Source of the DNA: Parelaphostrongylus tenuis
Lineage: Eukaryota; Nematoda; Chromadorea; Rhabditida; Metastrongylidae
NCBI GenBank assembly: GCA_019055375.1
Contig: JAHQIW010005207.1
Location: 105,213-169,212 of the forward strand
DNA length: 64,000 bases
Direction of reading: 5' to 3'
The position numbers were made by a program, and so were the translations under genes. The notes under the pieces are model-generated. The model did no database searches and had not been told where the DNA came from. It was given only the letters and a program-made list of their open reading frames with translations. This document shows positions 1 to 12,064 of the stretch, piece by piece. Each line of letters begins with the position of its first letter. Within the stretch, counting starts at the first letter, position 1.

Positions 1-2530
1 GTCTAGCGTTCGACGTTGACGCCTTAACTTGCCGAGATCGAGGGCTAATAAACCCACGGATAGCTTGCCTATCTCTTCCAAAGGGAAACTGGAGCAACTT
101 GCTGAAGGCGACTCCTATCCATCTTTTATATACTGCACAGTCGCTTTGTTGCAGGCTTCTGATCAGATTGACTCACACAATTAGTATTAATCCGTTTAAG
201 ACAGCAGCAGAGGCCACTGCGACTTTGCTACTGCACATGCCCACTTACTTTGCGTATTCTGCGTTTTTTTGAAATAAATGCTCTCGAGACAACTCTCTGT
301 AACTCTTTCAAGTTTCAACCTCTCACAGTGACCTTACTGAGACTGAACTCGTAAGACGAATGATAAGCAAATGTACGGTTTCACTTTATTCTTCAATTTC
401 AAGGGCCCCGTTACACTAATGAAAAAAAAACTGAATTGTTGGGACGCATGGGCGTTTTTCTCATTAGAAACAACTATTGAAATCTTCTTCGCAAAATGCT
501 AATTGTTCGTAGCGATGTAGTGCTCCGAGCATCTATATGTTCTCATATAATTGCCAGCAAAACCCCAATCATTCGTGCAGTGATCCAAGCCACCCTATTC
601 TCTTGATGCGACGACTACGAAGACAAGAATTGGAAGAGGAACAACGCTGTGGTGACTCAACGCGAATTATTATGGTTTTGACGAAAGCGGAACTGTCGAA
701 ACGTCAGTCACAATAAAGATCCATATAAACCCTAGCTCGTAAATAAAAGGAAGGAATCTACCAAGGCTCACATCGGCTAGATAAAAGAAACCTACGCATA
801 ACTCCTTCTAGAATTTATATGTAACAGAAGATATATTTTTGAAGTACACTCTTATATTATCGTTGAAAGAAATGAGGAAAAAAAAGTAGAAATGCGTTTT
901 CATCCCAAAGACACAGTTTTTGTGTCGAAAACTAGAGCTCTTAGGATGATTGGACGTTCTTTTCACTATAAATACGCTTGTAGAAAATCATCAAATAACA
1001 ATCTACCTTTTCGTAGCTATTAAATCTTCTAAGAATCAAAATTTTATCATACAACTGCTAGCAAATTCTCTGTAAGGTTCGAACAACGGGCTAATTACAC
1101 CGTAAACAAAACTCTATCTTCCCTTCATTATTAGAGCATATTATGAATGTTTCTTCACAAAACAGGCCTGCATAAACGTAGACAAAATAGTCAAATATAT
1201 CCACAACAATTGAAAGTGAGCTCCTTTTTGCAAAGATGTGTTCTCTCATAGTAATAAGTCGCATTTATGACACGTGGTCGTTGTTTTTGATAAATTACCT
1301 TCATAAAAACTTCCTCTGTGAGGTTTCAACTCTTTGTAGCAATAAAGTGCCTCTAGCACATGTATTTCATATATAAGTACCCAAAAATTCCTAAGCGAAG
1401 ATTGAGCGAACGAACCAACTACTTTGAGTGTGAAACGTACTCTTCTTTTTGCTATTACAGCGTTCTCTGAGAACCTTTTCAAAAACCAGTTTCAGCATGA
1501 AAACCGTTAAAATGCTAGCTATCAAAAGGCGACAAAAAGATCAGAGGAAAGCCATCCACAGATCCCAGCCTAGCATACAAATCAAGCCAGATACGAAACA
1601 TAATTTTATTTTTGCTACTACAACGTAATAAGAAGGCTTTTTGGAAACACAGAACATGATTGAAATGGAAGGGATTTGAGCTTTGATTTCTAAAATCCTT
1701 GGGGAAAATTTCTGTCCACTGAGAAAGGCCTCCAAACCATCGTGTACCCAGCATAGGTACATGCCATTCCCAGGGGTTCATGAGGGCACACAGATAGCAC
1801 GCGTGCATATACATGGCTATCAAATGCACAAAGTATGTGTCAAACTGGTTCAGCAAAGCAAGAAGCCATACAATGGATCCATCTGTGTCTCAGAGAGGTA
1901 AAATACTGGTTTTGAACTACGTTAATCCCATTCCTACCAATCGTGTTGGAAGGCTCCACGTGGCCTCTAATCAGTTGGCAATCTCTTAATGACGTTTTCG
2001 GGGTGCAAATGGATGTTTTAGATGCTTACTTTTCTTTTAGCATCTAATTTCCAGTAGATGGGGAAAATGTTTTTTGATAGTACTGCACCTCTGTCCACTT
2101 ATAATGAAATAAATTTTGTGATGAATAAAGAAACACTGTAAATTAATAATTGCAAAGAAAGAATCAACGAATACCTTTGAGTAGCTTGAAGTATCCAGGA
2201 AACATAACTTGTGGCTTGCCATCCACACAAGTCGGCATCTTGTCCTTGCCATAAGTGCCAATTTCCACGTCTTTTACCAGGATTTTTCCACCTCCTTAGA
2301 GTACAAATAAACCGACGAGTAGGATATCATTTCTGTATACAACATTGACTCAAAGGTTAGTTGATTTTATTGTAGAAATCTGAACTGGATACTAAATCAT
2401 CTTAATTATTCAGAAGACCGACTTTTGTCTGCCACGATATCAAGGTCAAAGGTGAATATCAAGGGTCTATCGCTTTTAGCTTAAGCAAGGTTGTTAGTTG
2501 TAGTAGTAGTAACAAAGGAAATACCAGTGC
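1..2530. other. AT-rich stretch, no gene seen
   Basis: No frame with coding character. The stretch at 1,600-1,680 (CTACTACAACGTAATAAGAAGG and following) resembles sequence at 26,610 and 30,600 and is probably a dispersed repeat. Confidence 0.5.
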
Positions 2531-2536
2531 AGTCCA

Positions 2537-2629
2537 TTAGCTGACATTTTGGCAACCTCGCCTTCTTCGAAGTCTGGAAGAGCTACGTCCAAGCTCTGAA
2601 GTAGTTGAGGTAGCCAAAATGTCAGCTAA
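2537..2629. repeat. short perfect hairpin
   Basis: TTAGCTGACATTTTGGC (2,537-2,553) pairs with GCCAAAATGTCAGCTAA (2,613-2,629), continuing with CCTC/GAGG inside. The roughly 45-nt centre has its own smaller complementarities. Could be a tiny foldback element or a small-RNA hairpin; no evidence for either beyond the fold. Confidence 0.55.
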
Positions 2630-2650
2630 CGAACTCTACTACTATTTCGA

Positions 2651-2810
2651 TATAGTCTGTTAGAATGTTTCAAGTCTTCAAAGAAATCTGGTGTATAGCG
2701 TCTTTAGTGGTAAACGTACGTTTCGGCTTTATCGCAAGCCTCATCAGTCTCACATGCCTTTCAATTCAACCCTATAAATGATGGTCCACCAGCAGAGATG
2801 CATTTACCAG
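2651..2810. mobile_element. foldback family C, single arm
   Basis: Begins TATAGTCTGTTAGAATGTTT like the 11.6-kb element and continues in the same order, with the ribozyme on the minus strand. The second arm is absent. Confidence 0.6.
2707..2753 (-). ncRNA. hammerhead ribozyme motif, family C
   Basis: Minus strand: core CTGATGA (2,747-2,741); stem II GGCTT with AAGCC, five perfect pairs (2,740-2,736 and 2,729-2,725); GAAA (2,724-2,721); stem III ACGT with ACGT, a loopless palindrome (2,721-2,714); H17 is U. Stem I GTGAGA with TACCAC pairs at four of six positions. Core and stem II are excellent, stem I is weak. Confidence 0.65.
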
Positions 2811-2814
2811 ACTT

Positions 2815-5090
2815 CGTGAAAGGCTTAGATTATTCCATCAGACTATATTTGATTTTAATTGAGGTCTCAAAGCAGTCGAAGGGAATGTACTGATGCTTGT
2901 TATGATACCACTAAAACTACCAACTTCGGGTCCGCTAAAAAGATAACTCAGATCTTTGATATTCACAATTCTTAACTAAAATACCTGCAAAGACGCTTTC
3001 GCCAAAGATTTACAATCAGCCGCGCCTTTTTTTTTACCAATGAACCTTTAGCCATCTTAACTCTTCTACCAACCTCAATGTCAATAGAAAATATATTTGT
3101 GTGATTAAATTTCAAATACTGACCTGCTAACATTGATTGAAAGGAGACAGTACTAAACGGATCATAACAAGACAAAAAGATGATGGAACTACACAGTAAG
3201 CTCATGCCGTACGTATGAGCTTCTTAGTTTTCCTCTTGCTTTGAGCCTTATTGGCTATGATTGAGCTTTAGCAGTGTAAGATGATTTTGGCTCAATTCAC
3301 TCAAACAAAAAATCTTATTTTCTCAAATAACCAGATCGCCTACGAGCTGTACCAACCAAACTGACTGCTAGTCATTATGAGCATTATGAGTCTATATAAA
3401 TTATTTGAATTGAAGTACCAAACGTCTAATCACACACGAACAATGTAAATATACTTTGTGACGAATTACATGTTCCGCTCTGGTTATCAATTTATTACGA
3501 AACTGCTCTTCAGATGTTAGAATTTTATGACCTCGCTGATGCATCCATTGAGCAAATTAGTGAGAGAAAATTATAAAAGAATGATGAAATCTAAAATATG
3601 AGCTGCATAATCCTTAGAGTTTCGCACTGAATGCGATCTTTGGAAAATTAGCGATAATTTCTCGATCAAAAACTCAGATTATAGAGAATTATTGAAAGAT
3701 CTTGATGTATTGTATTGATGACATATGTGGTTGTCACAAGTTTTTCACCCTTAAAAGTTTTCGAATTGAAAGTTTCCAAAAATCCCTAACGATATATATG
3801 TTTAATGAAGTTTCAGCGGATAAGTGGCAACTCGAAACGTATTTAACACATTAGGGAGTACCTCCATGTCCTGCTGAGCGAAATTTCGCGGAACAGGATT
3901 TGTTTTTGAAACTTTTTTGCAAACCAAATTACAGGAACATTGCAGTGTTCCTGTGGAGGTTGTTCTTTATCCATGCTAATAAGTACTCCTTATCCATGGA
4001 ATGCAAAGTTGTGGATGACATTTATAACGAAAATCCACTTTTGTGAAGTGGGAAGCAAAAGGCTATACTGAGGAGGTCACAGCGAAGGGTTTGAGAGCGA
4101 GAGATATTTGAAAATCTATATCTTTATTTTGTAATCTAATTGTAGTTTTGCTTGTAAAACAAAAAGTTTTCTCATTCGCTATAAGGGCAATGTGATAGGT
4201 TGATAGTTAATATATGAACTTTCGGACACTGTAACTGCAATAATTACTTCGCATAATTGATTTTTCATCGCGTTCAAATACCTATAGTAAGTTCTGTTTA
4301 TATGATTTCTAAGTAATTTAGATAAACTAACCATCACTCGTGTCATAAACTCGGATGACGTTATCTACACCATCAACACATGAGGAACACACGGCATAGC
4401 CACTGACTGTCAGAAGAATGAGAACTGATAGACACATCTAGGACAAAGCTCTTCTAATAAACGTTCGCTTTATAAAATTAAGTTGCCTCGGAATGCTGAT
4501 AAATCAATAGAAATGATAACACGAAAGCCTGATGAAGAATAACCGTAATGACCGCTATGACATTCAATAAATAGTCAGTCGGCTTGGTACGTGGGTGGGT
4601 TAAACCGATATGACACACAGATCACAAGGGTTGAAGTTAAACGTCATCTTGTTATCACCTCCTTTTCAACATCAAAATAGTGAAATACAGGTAGTTCAAC
4701 CATTCCACCGAAGACCATAGTATAGGGTAGTTGAAAACCGATGTCTACGTGCACCAAAATCTTTTCTAATCTTCAAATCGATAAAGACGACAAAAACCAA
4801 TTTTCTGAGATCTGGCTCCAAAGTGTTTTTTCAAAAATGTCCACTATGTTCGAAGAAAAGAAAACTCACAATAAAAATGGCCACAAAACTCTGGAATTTG
4901 CCCACAACCGGAATGTAATTTCGTGAAAGGTTAACAAGCAAATGAATGTTATCCTATGATGGTGCCCCTTCGGGAGTAGTCAGACGCAACTAAGCCACTG
5001 TTCGATGAGGGTAACAAATTACTGTTAAAGAGTTCCAACAAATTCGCAGGAAGCTGAGTTCGCCGATGCTGCTAAATATATCCGTTAGCC
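2815..5090. other. AT-rich stretch, nothing supported
   Basis: Only short chance frames (for example 4,741-4,926). No repeat partner noticed in the window. Confidence 0.45.
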
Positions 5091-5094
5091 GAGT

Positions 5095-5760
5095 CACTTA
5101 TCCTCCCATTTATCGTAGAGCGATTCGAGCAGGCACCAGTAAAACTTCCGTGTCCCTCTATTGCGAAAAATTAGCCCAGTGGATCCTCCTCACTTTAACG
5201 ACTTGTGAGAATCATACCTCTCTTCTGAGCATTTCGCGAAAAAAAAAATCGGACCATAGGGTAGGTGTGCTCGACATCTCGAAAATCCAGTCGCTAACGC
5301 CTCTTGTTCTTCGGTTGTCGTTAAAGCGTATCACTTGTCCGGCTCACCTTATTTTCAATAGCCTAGCGTGCAGAACGGGTCTTTAATCTTTGATCGTTGT
5401 CGTAAGTCAGAACTTCAGATCCATTCTCCCATTTGCGAGATACGGGATACTCCCAGCATTGACTTTCAACTGCGCGTCTAGTTACGACAAAAGATCTTTC
5501 ACCTCTCTCACGTAACAGCCAAGTCCCTGATGCACAGATTAAAGCAGAGATAACCATTGAGTTGAAAAGGTGGGCACGGATTCGGATGTTCTTCGTTCTC
5601 TCGACTACATCCTCGATGCTTAAACGTGCTCCAAACCTCTTGATTCCTCCTGCTCAACTCTGGAGCTAGGTCGCTCATCATGTTGACCTCACGACCTAGA
5701 TAGACTAACTAGAGCATTCGGAGATGTTCATTCCGTTGGGCGCGAATGGGGTTAGCAGAA
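5095..5760 (-). mobile_element. 5'-truncated RTE copy, minus strand
   Basis: Read on the minus strand from 5,760 it matches the MFMRNGW...APFALNG, YLGREVNMMSDLAPELSRR, ERSFVVTRRAVE and RTSDTL regions of the 57-kb element, ending near 5,095 at the RSTGLI and EDK region. Several indels and stops. Confidence 0.8.
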
Positions 5761-6429
5761 TATGGAAGAGTACTTTGACTTAGCATCTTGTCACCCGCAT
5801 AGGCTCATATTTGGCCATCGAATCCTTAACCGTATACGAAGCAACATTTGCCCTTACAAAATAACACGTGGATAGCAGTCACACAGAAAAGATTGAAGAC
5901 ACACGTTAGTATACCAACGATCGATGACGACTAGCACCAACATGTAAGACTAGTCAGATCCATAGTAGCAAGAGTAGGGTGAACAGAAATGTACAGCAAA
6001 CAGCGAATAGTTCCGCAAGCTGAAGGAGTTCTATATATTGCCTGAATCAAGATCTTACTGTAGTGGGTGTGACCAATGCTTCTACACAAAGCGTTTCCCT
6101 GCTAGCCGAGAAGGACTTGTTAGAGCTGTTACCATGGACTTTACAGTTAATGAATTAAAATTGCATGATAAGGTGGAGAAACAAATAGAGAGCATCCGCT
6201 GTTATTTGGAAACCATTCTCTGTTTGACCCTGCTCAAAGAAAACAACTGGCCCTAAGTTGAATCACCGACAGTTCAAAGTTGACGAGACCCTCACGACAC
6301 AATTTACAGTGTGACTGTAATTTCCACTCAAGAGAAGGTCTCATGCCGCAGTTCCCCCATATGATAATAACTTAACAAAATGTGAAAGTGATTAAGCGAT
6401 TTATCAAAGGACCATGAATATAGCACTCG

Positions 6430-6700
6430 GCATTGATTAAATCCCTGAGAGATGCGCCATGCATCCAACCTAATCAATCATTGTTTGAGGTGACTGAATG
6501 CGTATATTTGGCCTTTGTAACGACTTGCGGAGTTCTATGGATATGTCAAGTCAGTGCTGCTATCCTTCCAGACAAGTCTAGCACTAATTCGTCGAACCCG
6601 AAGAGATGAAAGACTTGGTGCGCAGAACGCAGGATTGATCCATGAACCACGTGTGTGTCTTGGAGCATAACTATCCAGTACGCCACACACGCCGCAGGAA
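6430..6700. repeat. interspersed repeat, also at 27.7 kb
   Basis: TCCCTGAGAGATGCGCCATG, TTTGAGGTGACTGAATG, GTCAGTGCTGC and TTCCAGACAAGTCTAG recur in the same order at 27,717-27,890. Origin unknown; orientation not assigned. Confidence 0.5.
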
Positions 6701-7423
6701 TTCATTGGTGTTCAAAATTTATGATGATCTAACCAGCATCCGATGATAAAGTTCATAAACGATAGCGGTGGGTGACGTAACAAACATGAATGTTTTCTAT
6801 CTACTCGAAAAGCAAGTGATAGAAAGGAGCAGTTATTTCAAAAGTTCTATAAACACTAGCTAACAGCATAATAAGGCACAATTTACATATCGTTTTCTGA
6901 TTAATTTCATGGACCGATGCTAGTGAATTCTTATTCATTTAGCAGTGAGCTTCGAGTTGGTTAGGGTTGTTAACAGTTTATAATGAGTTTAGTGAGAAAT
7001 CAGATATCAATCGTAGATATATGGAGGTGTTGAAAGCTTAGTGGTAAAAGCTAACACAGGGGATTTTATAGCAGCATCTTCTACAAACTTGCTTTTCAGT
7101 ACTCCTGCCTTCATATTTGCTCGACTACTAAATATTTTATGAATTCCCATTGAAAACGTGCAATAAAATTGGTTAGTGATGAAAGAAAAGTAATGGTTTT
7201 GAAAATGTTGCCGACCCGTAGGAAAAAAATGGTCAAGGAAGTGCAGGAATGATTTACAATTTCTATCGATGTGTTAATTGAAATCTTATTCACTCAACAA
7301 CGTCGGTGCCTCTTAGAGACGGAATTGTGGAAGAACTTATTTTATCAGATAAGGAGGTTGAGGTTATAAAGCGGAATATGTTGATCAATGATTACAAATA
7401 AACTAGGAATAAGGTATCAAAAA

Positions 7424-7525
7424 CAAATATATATATATATAATTCATATATATGTACATACATATTGATATTTATATGCATGTATAATATTATATATATA
7501 TATATATATATATTATATAATGCAC
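7424..7525. repeat. TA-rich microsatellite
   Basis: (TA)n with TACATACATATTG interruptions, two main runs. Confidence 0.9.
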
Positions 7526-7544
7526 ACATATGTACGCTTGTGGG

Positions 7545-7815
7545 GAGAGGGACTTGCTCGAGTGCTTAATGATGCAGGCTGTTGGAAAGCACGGCCCAGT
7601 TCAACCCGTCCACCCGACACTCTTTTGCAATCAGTCAGGGAACTCCTTAGCTCGGAATATTCCGAGCTTAGTCCGATCAGTAATCAACGTCATTCCTAAA
7701 GAAGACGAAATCATCAAGCGGTAGTTGAAGCAACATGCGAGATGTTCGAAGACCCTTGTGGATGACGCATGGAAGGAAATGAATAGAGTGTCGGAAGTGC
7801 TGGCATCGCCACAGT
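7545..7815 (+). repeat. tRNA-derived SINE, family 1
   Basis: Shares with the next copy a head with GTGCTTAATGATGCAG-type box A relic, a middle CAATCAGTCAGGGAACTCC, and a tail GAAGTGCTGGCATCGCCACAG. Diverged; lies directly before a second copy at 7,848. Confidence 0.5.
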
Positions 7816-7847
7816 AAAATATGAAAAGAAACCGTATATAGAGGTAT

Positions 7848-8160
7848 GGAGGGCGCAGTGGTTAGTGATGCAGTGGACTAGAAAGCAAGGCATCGATTTC
7901 ATCTCGTCCCTATAACTTTCTTGCAGTCAATCAACGAATGCCCAGAAAACGCCTTAGTTCGCCTACCTCAAAGATGGCTAGGAGAGTCGTCTGGACTACC
8001 TTTCTACGACATTCATAAAAGATGACGCGATTCAGAAGTAGCAGTTGAGCAACGTATAAAATATTTGAAGATCTTCGTTGAAAATAAGTACGAGAAAACG
8101 AAACGAAGAGTTGCTGGATCCCCACAGTGAACTGCGATGACGGATCGTGTAAAATGAAAT
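7848..8160 (+). repeat. tRNA-derived SINE, family 1
   Basis: Head GGCGCAGTGGTTAGTGATGC resembles tRNA box A, with a box-B-like ATCGATTTCATC after it. The body (CTACCTCAAAGATGG, TCTGGACTAC, CAGTTGAGCAA) and tail (GCTGGATCCCCACAGTGAAC) are collinear with the copy at 24.0 kb. Confidence 0.68.
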
Positions 8161-8175
8161 AAAACAGATAAGCAA

Positions 8176-8220
8176 ATATAAATATATATATGTACATATA
8201 TATATACCGTTGTACAATTA

Positions 8221-8262
<42 letters not shown>

Positions 8263-8268
8263 CATTAC
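8176..8268. repeat. TA-rich microsatellite
   Basis: (TA)n runs between a SINE and a foldback element. Confidence 0.9.
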
Positions 8269-8580
8269 TATTTGAGCCAACATGTCATGTGGTCTGGTAA
8301 GGGCTCTTGTAAAGCCCGATATACGTGTTTCGACCTTACAGTCTCGTCAATCGAACAGGACCCGTCGTTTTTCAATCTTTTTATGAGCTAGTCCTCTCGG
8401 GAGCTTGCTCTCTCTACAGAGAGTTATCGAAGACGAACGATTTGCACTGTAAGTCAAGTGAAAATGTCGTTGAACTTACAGTGTTTTACACTCGATTGCT
8501 CTTTGGCTGGTATTTTCATAATATTATACCATTATTTCGAGTGAGCGTGATCTTAAGACCACTCGTAATAACGGTATGTA
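8262..8580. mobile_element. foldback family A copy
   Basis: Starts TTTGAGCCAACATGTCATGT at about 8,272 and runs through the family strings CTCTCGGGAG, ACACTCGATTGCTC and TTAAGACCACTCG. Single full-length arm, inserted among TA microsatellites. Its minus-strand ribozyme site (about 8,308-8,360) has TTGACGA in place of CTGACGA. Confidence 0.75.
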
Positions 8581-8812
8581 TATTATATACACATTCACAT
8601 ATGTCTGATTTGCATGTATACATGTATTTGTAATACGCATATATAATTGTATATATATATATATATGCTTCAATACAATTACATATATCTAATGTGCATA
8701 TACACATATCTAATGCGCATAATTAGTGTATATATATATATGTATATATATGTGTATATATATATGCTGTAATACAATTATATATATATCTGATGCGCAA
8801 ATATACATATAT

Positions 8813-8865
<53 letters not shown>

Positions 8866-8870
8866 GGATC
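8580..8870. repeat. TA-rich microsatellite with a longer internal unit
   Basis: Besides (TA)n, a unit of about 60-110 bp with CTAATGCGCATA / CTGATGCGCAAATA and TGTAATACAATTATATAT recurs at least three times, so it is partly a minisatellite. Confidence 0.8.
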
Positions 8871-8879
8871 GTTTTACAG

Positions 8880-10285
8880 GCATTAAGCTTTCTTTTCTCC
8901 AAAACTTCCTGTATCAGTATGTTCCGAATGACAATCATAAACAGGCCGATCGCACAGTTTTCGTAAAGAACAGGGCAGCACAAGTCTGACTCAGAAATCG
9001 ATTGATGAAGTCACAATAAAACGAACATCGCGTGACGGAATGAAATCGTACAATACATTTTTACGGATTACATTAAACTACCGATCAATCAATACGATTT
9101 CAGGTAAAGAGCAGCTGGAGAGTTGCTGAAGGAACTCTACTGAAATGTGTACTAATCATGACCAGCTAAAAAACTTAAGGTAAAGTACAAATATTCAATG
9201 CGGAAGGAAAAGTGCACAGTGAACTAATAGCGGAAATTTTACAGCAGTGTTATGATAGCTTAGCACATTTGCCTAAATAGTGATCATTGGGTGATTCAAA
9301 CGGACGCTAGCAGTTTCAACATTCGTCCCAATCACATGCCGAAATGGAATTTTCTGACAATCATTTTTTTCCTTCCAGGATATCTGTGAAGAAGTGTGAC
9401 CTCGAGTTAGTGGTATCATTGCCGTGCATTTGACACTCAGAAGGATCCATTCGACAGTAATTCGTTTTGATGGGTATCGTTGCGGAGTGCGGATTTCAAC
9501 ATCTTGGAAACGAACACGACATCTATTCCTAACTTCTGCCCGGACATCGAAATCAGGACATTCGGTATTCTCAATGGCTTGGTGAGGGTGGCAGTCAAAG
9601 CGACATTATATCAGTCATTTTACAGAGGCTACGCCGTCATTCAACACTACCTTATCTTAGAATGACAAAAAAATGTTAAGATTGATTTCACTTAAATTAA
9701 TGTGGCATAAAAAAACTTTGCGGGTGAGTTGAGTTCTATTGAACTGGTCATATCTCAAAATTGAAATATTGAGTGGTGGCTCACGCAATAGTGGTTTTTG
9801 ATGAATATGGCGGAGTTCACCTACAAATCCGAACTCTGAACTTTATTATGATTTGGTGGTATAGCTGCCTACAATAGCTGAACAAATAAAATCAAAGCAT
9901 TGCATGTTTAGAGCAATAAAAACGCTAATGGCATATTCAAGGCAATTCTTGTTGAATATAGAAGCAGGCAGAAGCTGCGCGTATGTGTGGGAACGAAGAA
10001 CTGGTTAGAAGGTGTAGAAAGACCTCACTAAAATCTTTAGGGGGACCATCACACCGGAAAGTGACAGTGAGAAAGTAGCAGTGATGCGCATTGACTATAA
10101 TGTAAACTTCGCAGAAAATAATTATTCCTTCCAAGTTAGGGTCAGTGATTTTAGGCTCGAATTGAAGCTGATTGATTTCTCTACACGATCCGTCATTACA
10201 ATAAATCATGTGGATCGGAGCACTTCTTGCATTTGACTTGTTTCCTCGAGTTCATCCTCAGCAAATACTACTGAAAGCCTCATAA
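8880..10285. other. no gene seen; one weak exon-like patch
   Basis: A good acceptor TTTTTTTCCTTCCAG at 9,365-9,379 is followed by GC-richer sequence to about 9,660, but each frame closes quickly. Confidence 0.4.
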
Positions 10286-10287
10286 TC

Positions 10288-10745
10288 ATTACTTGAGCCA
10301 ATATGTCTTGTGGTCTGTTATGGGCTCCTGTACAGCCCGATACACGTGTTTCGTCCTTGCAGCCTCGCCATCGGTCAGGCCTTTCGTCTTTAGCCAATCC
10401 TCTCGGAAGTTCCTGCATCTCCCTATACATCTCCCTATGAAAAAGTAGGCGACGACGAATGATTGACACATTCGCCGTCAAGTAAAACCACAAGATCGGC
10501 AATTTTTTACACTCGATTGCTCTTGGCTGGTATTTTTGAAAGATTATACCATTTCTTGCTTGTCACGAGAGGATTGGTCAGAGACGAAGGGCCTGCGCGA
10601 TTGACGAGGATACAAGACCAAAACACGTGTATCGGGCTGTACAAGAGCCCATAACAGGCCACATGACATGTTGGCTGAAATAATCAATATAAGATATATT
10701 TAGATTTGAGCGTGGTCTTGATAAAAAGCTCGAAATAAACGGTAC
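10288..10745. mobile_element. foldback family A copy, two partial arms
   Basis: Left part TTGAGCCAATATGTCTTGTG onward and right part ending ACATGACATGTTGGCTG are inverted, with family strings between. Ribozyme sites in both arms are degenerate (minus-strand ATGGCGA at about 10,370; plus-strand TTGACGA with AAAA instead of GAAA at about 10,600-10,625). Confidence 0.75.
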
Positions 10746-11595
10746 ACTATTGAAACTGTCACGTATTGTTTCGGCTGCCGTTTGAGCAATTCATCCTCTT
10801 GATAAATGTCGCAAAATGCTGGTGGGTCGAATTTCGTTAACTCACTGCTAGAGAGTAATGGAGCAGGGTATCGGAAAACCATCATGCCTTTTCCTTTGCT
10901 TCCTGATACATTGCAGCACAGCGCTGCCTCGTTTTCAAAGTTGATTACATGGAAACAAATCATTCGAATTTACACATGTCTGTGGACAAGGTGAACAGGA
11001 AATGTTAGCTGCACAAACGAATTCGGCAAAACGTATTTTGTTCATTTTCTCGTCAACGTTAGCATTTCGAAGCTAATCGACAAGACAGGTGGTGAGGCCT
11101 CGTCTAGCAGAACACAATGTTTTTAAATGCGTCATAAAGTCTTCTAGCTGGTATACGCATATTCAAAGTGCCAGTAGTTAAAATCAAACTATCTCTATAG
11201 ATAAAGGTATCCGCAGTGCTTGGCCGTATTCTAACATCCTGCTTCAGTAAAAGATGTTTGAATTCTTCACGCTTTTCAGTTTTCAAAAGGATCGTTAGAT
11301 GCCGATAAACGCCACTGTGGCCAACTTAGTAGTGATAAGGTTCTGAAGAGAAAATGACTCAACTTTGTCCTTAGTGTTTTGCTTTCTCCGTAACTCAACT
11401 CCAGGCTCTTATGTTTCAGCTTTTTCCTTGCCACTTTTCATTACGGTTTACAGTGCAAACTCCTTAATCCTTCCGCAGATTTAAAGAAGAAGAAACCGTA
11501 AGATACATACTGTGCGAACATAATAAATTTCAACAGTGAATAAGTGAATGTCCATCTAATCGCTTCTTTATGAATCTTGCTATAAACATTCAGTA

Positions 11596-12062
11596 TAGTC
11601 TGTAAAAATGTTCAGAGCTCTATCGAGGTTGATAAGTCAGGACCATACGTAGGTTTCGGCGGTGTCGTCCGCTTCATCGTGAACCTACGCCACACAGTGA
11701 ACTCTAATTTATAGCAGAGATGGGAGACGCTAATTATGGTGATAGTACATGATACTCTGTTAACACTAATTTTTTTCTCTCCATTCTCGCAGACTATATT
11801 GGATGTTCAAAAGCTAAGCTTAAAAACAGGCGATGAGCTGGATTTCTACATATTCACTAGAAGTAGTAATCCAGAGACTGAACAAAATGTTGATAATACA
11901 GTACCACGTGCTATCACCATAAATAACTTCTCCCCACCCCTGCTATAAAGTATGGTTCAATGTGGGGCTTTGGTCACTGATGAAGTGCGCGACACTGCCA
12001 AGACTAACGTATTGATCAGGCATACCAACTTCGAAACGACCCTAAACATTCCCAAAGACTAC
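11596..12062. mobile_element. foldback family C, about 165-bp inverted arms
   Basis: Left arm from TAGTCTGTAAAAATGTT and right arm ending AACATTCCCAAAGACTA are inverted; shared strings include TTATAGCAG and TATGGTGATAG. Middle is unrelated. Ribozyme-like sites are degenerate: left minus strand ACGATGA...GCCGAAACC, right CTGATGA (about 11,977) without GAAA. Confidence 0.75.
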
Positions 12063-12064
12063 GG

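Noticed and set aside
8726..8989. Tyrosine/isoleucine-repeat protein
   Set aside because: Translation of the TA microsatellite.
9380..9660. Exon after a strong polypyrimidine acceptor
   Set aside because: All three frames close or shift without a consistent product.
10590..10640. Hammerhead-like string in the right arm of the 10.3-kb foldback
   Set aside because: Core is TTGACGA and the GAAA box reads AAAA; it is a decayed relative, not a ribozyme.
11960..12030. CTGATGA followed by a stem-like region in the 11.6-kb foldback
   Set aside because: GAAA is replaced (GCCAAGAC) and stem III is not formed.
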